NCBI GenBank assembly: GCA_001556125.1
Contig: LSIG01000118.1
Location: forward strand, 1 to 6,964
Direction: 5' to 3'
DNA: 6,964 nt
DNA from: Rhizobiales bacterium CCH10-E5
Lineage (GTDB): Bacteria; Pseudomonadota; Alphaproteobacteria; Rhizobiales; Beijerinckiaceae
This document shows positions 5,018-6,964 of the stretch, in pieces; positions within the stretch are counted from its first letter, which is position 1; every line of letters starts with the position of its first letter. The translations under genes and the position numbers were made by a program. The notes under the pieces are model-generated. The model ran no database searches. It saw only the letters and a list, made by a program, of their open reading frames with translations, and was not told the origin of the DNA.

Positions 5018-5812
5018 TCACGCAGCGGCGCGATCGAGGGCTTCGATCAACGCGTCGGCCATGGCCCGGTCCGACGCGGGATTCTGACCCGTGATCAGTT
5101 CCCGGTCCACGACGACATTCGAAGCGAAGTTCTTGTCGGTGACAGAGACGTCGCCACCGGCCGACCGCAGCGCCTTTTCCATGTCGAAGTAGAGTTCGCC
5201 CTTCAGCACTTGCTCCTCGGCGATCTTTTCCTCGCTCGCCGAAAAGACTGTCATGCGGTAACCCGCGTAGATCCAGTCTCGCGCCAGGTCGGCCGCCCCG
5301 GCGTCATCGCCTTCCTCCAGCGCCTTGCGGAAGGCCGGAGCATCGTCGAGCGCGGCGACAACGACCACCGGTCCGTGGCAGAGGAGCGCGGTCGGCTTGG
5401 CCGCCGCGTGGAAGTGACGGAGGATCGTGCCCGCATCGCGGTCCTGCATCAGATCGACGATGGGCGCGTGACCTCCCGGCACGAACACGCCAACGAAGCC
5501 GTCCAGACCCTCGTCGACGACCGATTTCAGCGTGCGGACGTCGTTCATGGCCGGGTGGCTGGCGAAGAAGTCCTTGGCGCGCTGGTATGCCGCCTCATCA
5601 CCGCCGAAGTGGTCCTTCGTGTCGGAGCCGGCGTCGATGTGCGGCTTGGTCCCGTTGGGCGTAGCGAGAACAATATCATAGCCGGCGTCGAGCAGTGCCA
5701 GCGCGGGGACTGCCGTCTCGTTGAGATACTGACCGACCGTTGCGGTACTGCCGCTACGCAGACCGAGCTGTGTCGCGTTCGATCCGAGAACGAGAACCTG
5801 ACCCTTGCTCAT
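5018..5812 (-). CDS. DJ-1/PfpI family protein (type 1 glutamine amidotransferase-like, Hsp31-type)
   Basis: A 264-residue single-domain protein of the DJ-1/PfpI superfamily. Diagnostic points are E32 in the NETAVP segment, PGGH (112-115) forming the oxyanion region, and the nucleophile elbow LLCHGP (143-148) with C145-H146. The length and the extended N-terminal part (an insertion around 55-100) resemble the Hsp31-like branch, whose members act as glutathione-independent glyoxalases or deglycases on methylglyoxal and similar electrophiles; other branches are chaperones, proteases or isocyanide hydratases. A true glutamine amidotransferase is unlikely, as no synthetase partner is present. The ATG at 5810-5812 has a short-spaced GAGG (5817-5820). 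It is the first gene of the minus-strand operon, directly downstream of the promoter shared with divergent lysR. No signal peptide is seen, so it should be cytoplasmic. Confidence 0.92.
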   Translation of the reverse strand: MSKGQVLVLGSNATQLGLRSGSTATVGQYLNETAVPALALLDAGYDIVLATPNGTKPHIDAGSDTKDHFGGDEAAYQRAKDFFASHPAMNDVRTLKSVVDEGLDGFVGVFVPGGHAPIVDLMQDRDAGTILRHFHAAAKPTALLCHGPVVVVAALDDAPAFRKALEEGDDAGAADLARDWIYAGYRMTVFSASEEKIAEEQVLKGELYFDMEKALRSAGGDVSVTDKNFASNVVVDRELITGQNPASDRAMADALIEALDRAAA

Positions 5813-5871
5813 CTGACCTCCATGTTCGCGGCGCCCGTCGCCGATGGATGGGAAATGGGCCTCGTTGATAT

Positions 5872-5900
5872 ATTCTAGAAGTTTATCTTTCTAATGTCAG
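5872..5900 (-). promoter_or_regulatory. Sigma70-like promoter of the pfpI-ABM-SDR operon
   Basis: On the minus strand a -35 CTGACA (5895-5900; 5 of 6 to TTGACA) is followed after exactly 17 nt by a -10 TAGAAT (5872-5877; 5 of 6 to TATAAT). Transcription would start near 5865, leaving a leader of about 50 nt before pfpI. The region is the most AT-rich part of the window. The -35 box sits inside the left arm of the palindrome at 5895-5914. Confidence 0.6.
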
Positions 5901-5914
5901 ATATACGTCTGACA
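5895..5914. promoter_or_regulatory. Palindromic operator, probable LysR-regulator binding site
   Basis: tgtcagatatacgtctgaca has perfect 7-bp arms (TGTCAGA/TCTGACA) around 6 bp. It lies 10 bp before the lysR start codon and covers the -35 box of the divergent operon. Its right end touches the lysR SD (AGGA, 5914-5917). LysR-type regulators typically bind dyads in such divergent gaps, repressing their own gene and activating the other side. This dyad is even-spaced and does not centre on a clean T-N11-A, so the exact contact site is uncertain. Confidence 0.55.
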
Positions 5915-5924
5915 GGATGACTGC

Positions 5925-6860
5925 ATGCGCTACGATCTGAACCTGCTGCCGATCTTCGTCGCGTTGATGGAGGAGCGCAGCGTCACGCGGGCTGCCGAGC
6001 GCATGGGCATGACGCAGCCCGCCCTCTCTAACGCCTTGTCGCGTCTGCGACAGATGCTTCAGGACCAGCTGTTCGTACGCGAGCGCTATGGCATCCAGCC
6101 GACCCCGATCGCGCTTGAACTCTCACCGCTGATCGCCGAGGCACTCGCCCAGCTCGACGACGCGGTCCTCGGTCAGCAGGCCTTCGACCCCGCACACGCC
6201 GAACGGCTCTTCACGATCGCGCCGAACGGCTATGTCGAGTTCGTCATCGTCCCCGCTGTCCTGGCGCGCCTGGAGAAGGTCGCGCCCGGCATCAAGCTCC
6301 GCCTGACCCCCTTCGGCAACGATCTTGCGGAAACAGGCGTCGTGTCGGGCACGACGGCACTCGTGCTGGGCCGTATCGTCGATCCGCCCGATAACCTCAT
6401 CGTCCAGCACCTGATGGATGAAGGCCTCGCTTGCGCGGTCCGCGCCGATCATCCGGCCATCGGCGACGCCATGACGCGCGAGCAGTTCGAGACGATGAAG
6501 CATGTCAACATCGTGCCGCCCGGACGGATGCGCGCCGGTTTGTTTCAGGCGCTGGCGCAGCAGCAGCTGAAGCGCGACGTCGCGATCTCCGTGACCAACT
6601 TCTTCGCGGCAGCCGAGATGGTAGCGGTGACCGACTATTGCGCCACCCTGCCCTCGCTCATCTGCCGACAGCTGATGCACGACCCCCGGCTGAAGGTCCT
6701 GCCCGCCCCGGTCGACCTCGGCAGCTTTCCCGTCGAGATGGCCTGGCACGTCCGTTACCGCCACGATCCCGCCCACCGCTGGCTACGGGCGCTGATCGGC
6801 GAAGTCATCACCGACTTCAAGGACAAGACGGCAGCAACAGCCATGACGTCGCCAACGTGA
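5925..6860 (+). CDS. LysR-family transcriptional regulator
   Basis: A 311-residue protein of standard LysR length. The N-terminal winged helix-turn-helix (about 4-62) has the familiar RSVTRAAERMGMTQPALSNALSRLRQML pattern, followed by the wing (LFVRERYGIQPTPIA) and a linker helix (65-85). Residues 93-300 form the periplasmic-binding-like effector domain, which would sense a small molecule; the ligand is unknown. The ATG at 5925 has AGGA at 5914-5917 with 7-nt spacing. The gene is divergent from the pfpI operon across 112 bp, the classic arrangement for a LysR regulator controlling its neighbour. The palindrome touching its SD suggests autoregulation. A possible plus-strand -35, TTGATA (5865-5870), has only a weak -10 partner. 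The C-terminal tail (KTAATAMTSPT) is not conserved-looking. No clear terminator follows. Confidence 0.95.
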   Translation: MRYDLNLLPIFVALMEERSVTRAAERMGMTQPALSNALSRLRQMLQDQLFVRERYGIQPTPIALELSPLIAEALAQLDDAVLGQQAFDPAHAERLFTIAPNGYVEFVIVPAVLARLEKVAPGIKLRLTPFGNDLAETGVVSGTTALVLGRIVDPPDNLIVQHLMDEGLACAVRADHPAIGDAMTREQFETMKHVNIVPPGRMRAGLFQALAQQQLKRDVAISVTNFFAAAEMVAVTDYCATLPSLICRQLMHDPRLKVLPAPVDLGSFPVEMAWHVRYRHDPAHRWLRALIGEVITDFKDKTAATAMTSPT

Positions 6861-6910
6861 TGGACTTCATTCGGCCGGGCGACGCCGGTTGAATTTCACA
6901 AACATTCCTT

Positions 6911-6964
6911 AGGGTCAGGACTCGTTGATCACAGCCAGAAGATGACGGTGGCAGCGAGGGCGAT
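6911..6964 (-). mobile_element. End of an IS5-family element (partial, runs out of the window)
   Basis: The sequence ttagggtcaggactcgttgatcacag looks like a terminal repeat region of IS5-family elements of the IS427 group, and the adjacent minus-strand frame ends as their transposases do. The boundary is approximate: the repeat probably begins within ttaggg at 6909-6914. The other end is outside the window. It follows the lysR stop by about 50 bp of otherwise featureless sequence. Confidence 0.6.
6929..6964 (-). CDS. IS5-family transposase, C-terminal end only
   Basis: Eleven codons and a TGA stop (6929-6931) are visible on the minus strand, reading IALAATVIFWL. From memory of the family, a C-terminus of this Ala-rich ATVIFWL type is common in IS5/IS427-group transposases, where it lies just inside the terminal repeat, as here. 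The catalytic domain is outside the window, so it cannot be said whether the gene is intact. Confidence 0.6.
   Translation of the reverse strand: MALAATVIFWL

Noticed and set aside
4445..5021. CRISPR, tRNA or phage attachment features in the gaps
   Set aside because: There are no repeated spacer-like units, no cloverleaf and no integrase nearby; the gaps are short operon junctions.
6861..6908. Terminator for lysR in cggccgggcgacgccgg
   Set aside because: Only a 4-bp pairing is available and no T-run follows, so chance in GC-rich sequence explains it.

Overview
The window is GC-rich, with strongly GC-biased third codon positions throughout. Its gene families (an IS66 element with a UPF0149 passenger, an IS5-type end, PfpI/ABM/SDR enzymes beside a LysR regulator) suggest an alphaproteobacterium, probably a sphingomonad. 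That placement is by general resemblance only. It is an accessory chromosomal or plasmid region, with insertion-sequence material at both edges and a complete IS in the middle.

Layout, left to right. Positions 1-62 look like one end of an IS21-type element that leaves the window. A small antibiotic-biosynthesis-monooxygenase (ABM) gene lies at 69-362 on the minus strand. Positions 366-3587 hold a complete 3,222-bp IS66-family element with 20-bp perfect inverted repeats, flanked by an exact 8-bp target duplication (ggcataaa). It carries tnpA, tnpB, tnpC and a fourth gene: a UPF0149 protein with a SecA-type zinc motif (SEC-C) that overlaps tnpC and ends 18 nt before the right repeat. On the minus strand follow an SDR oxidoreductase (3704-4444), a 58-codon unknown (4462-4638), a second ABM (4650-4946) and a DJ-1/PfpI protein (5018-5812). 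A divergent LysR regulator occupies 5925-6860. The last 54 bases are the end of an IS5-family element, including the last 11 codons of its transposase on the minus strand.

How the genes fit together. The native locus reads as a divergent LysR unit: lysR to the right, and to the left an enzyme operon pfpI-ABM-small ORF-SDR-ABM. The 112-bp gap between lysR and pfpI holds a good sigma70-like promoter for the operon. Its -35 box lies inside a perfect 7-bp-arm palindrome that also touches the lysR Shine-Dalgarno. By family knowledge the enzymes fit carbonyl/quinone/electrophile handling; the substrate cannot be read from sequence.

The main event in the window is the IS66 insertion. It landed on the start codon of the last operon gene. 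That gene's GAGGAG ribosome site is now on the right flank (3599-3604) and its coding region on the left (69-362), more than 3 kb apart. The target duplication copied the ATG, so the old ribosome site now starts a two-codon Met-Pro-stop ORF, while the ABM coding region keeps an ATG with no ribosome site.
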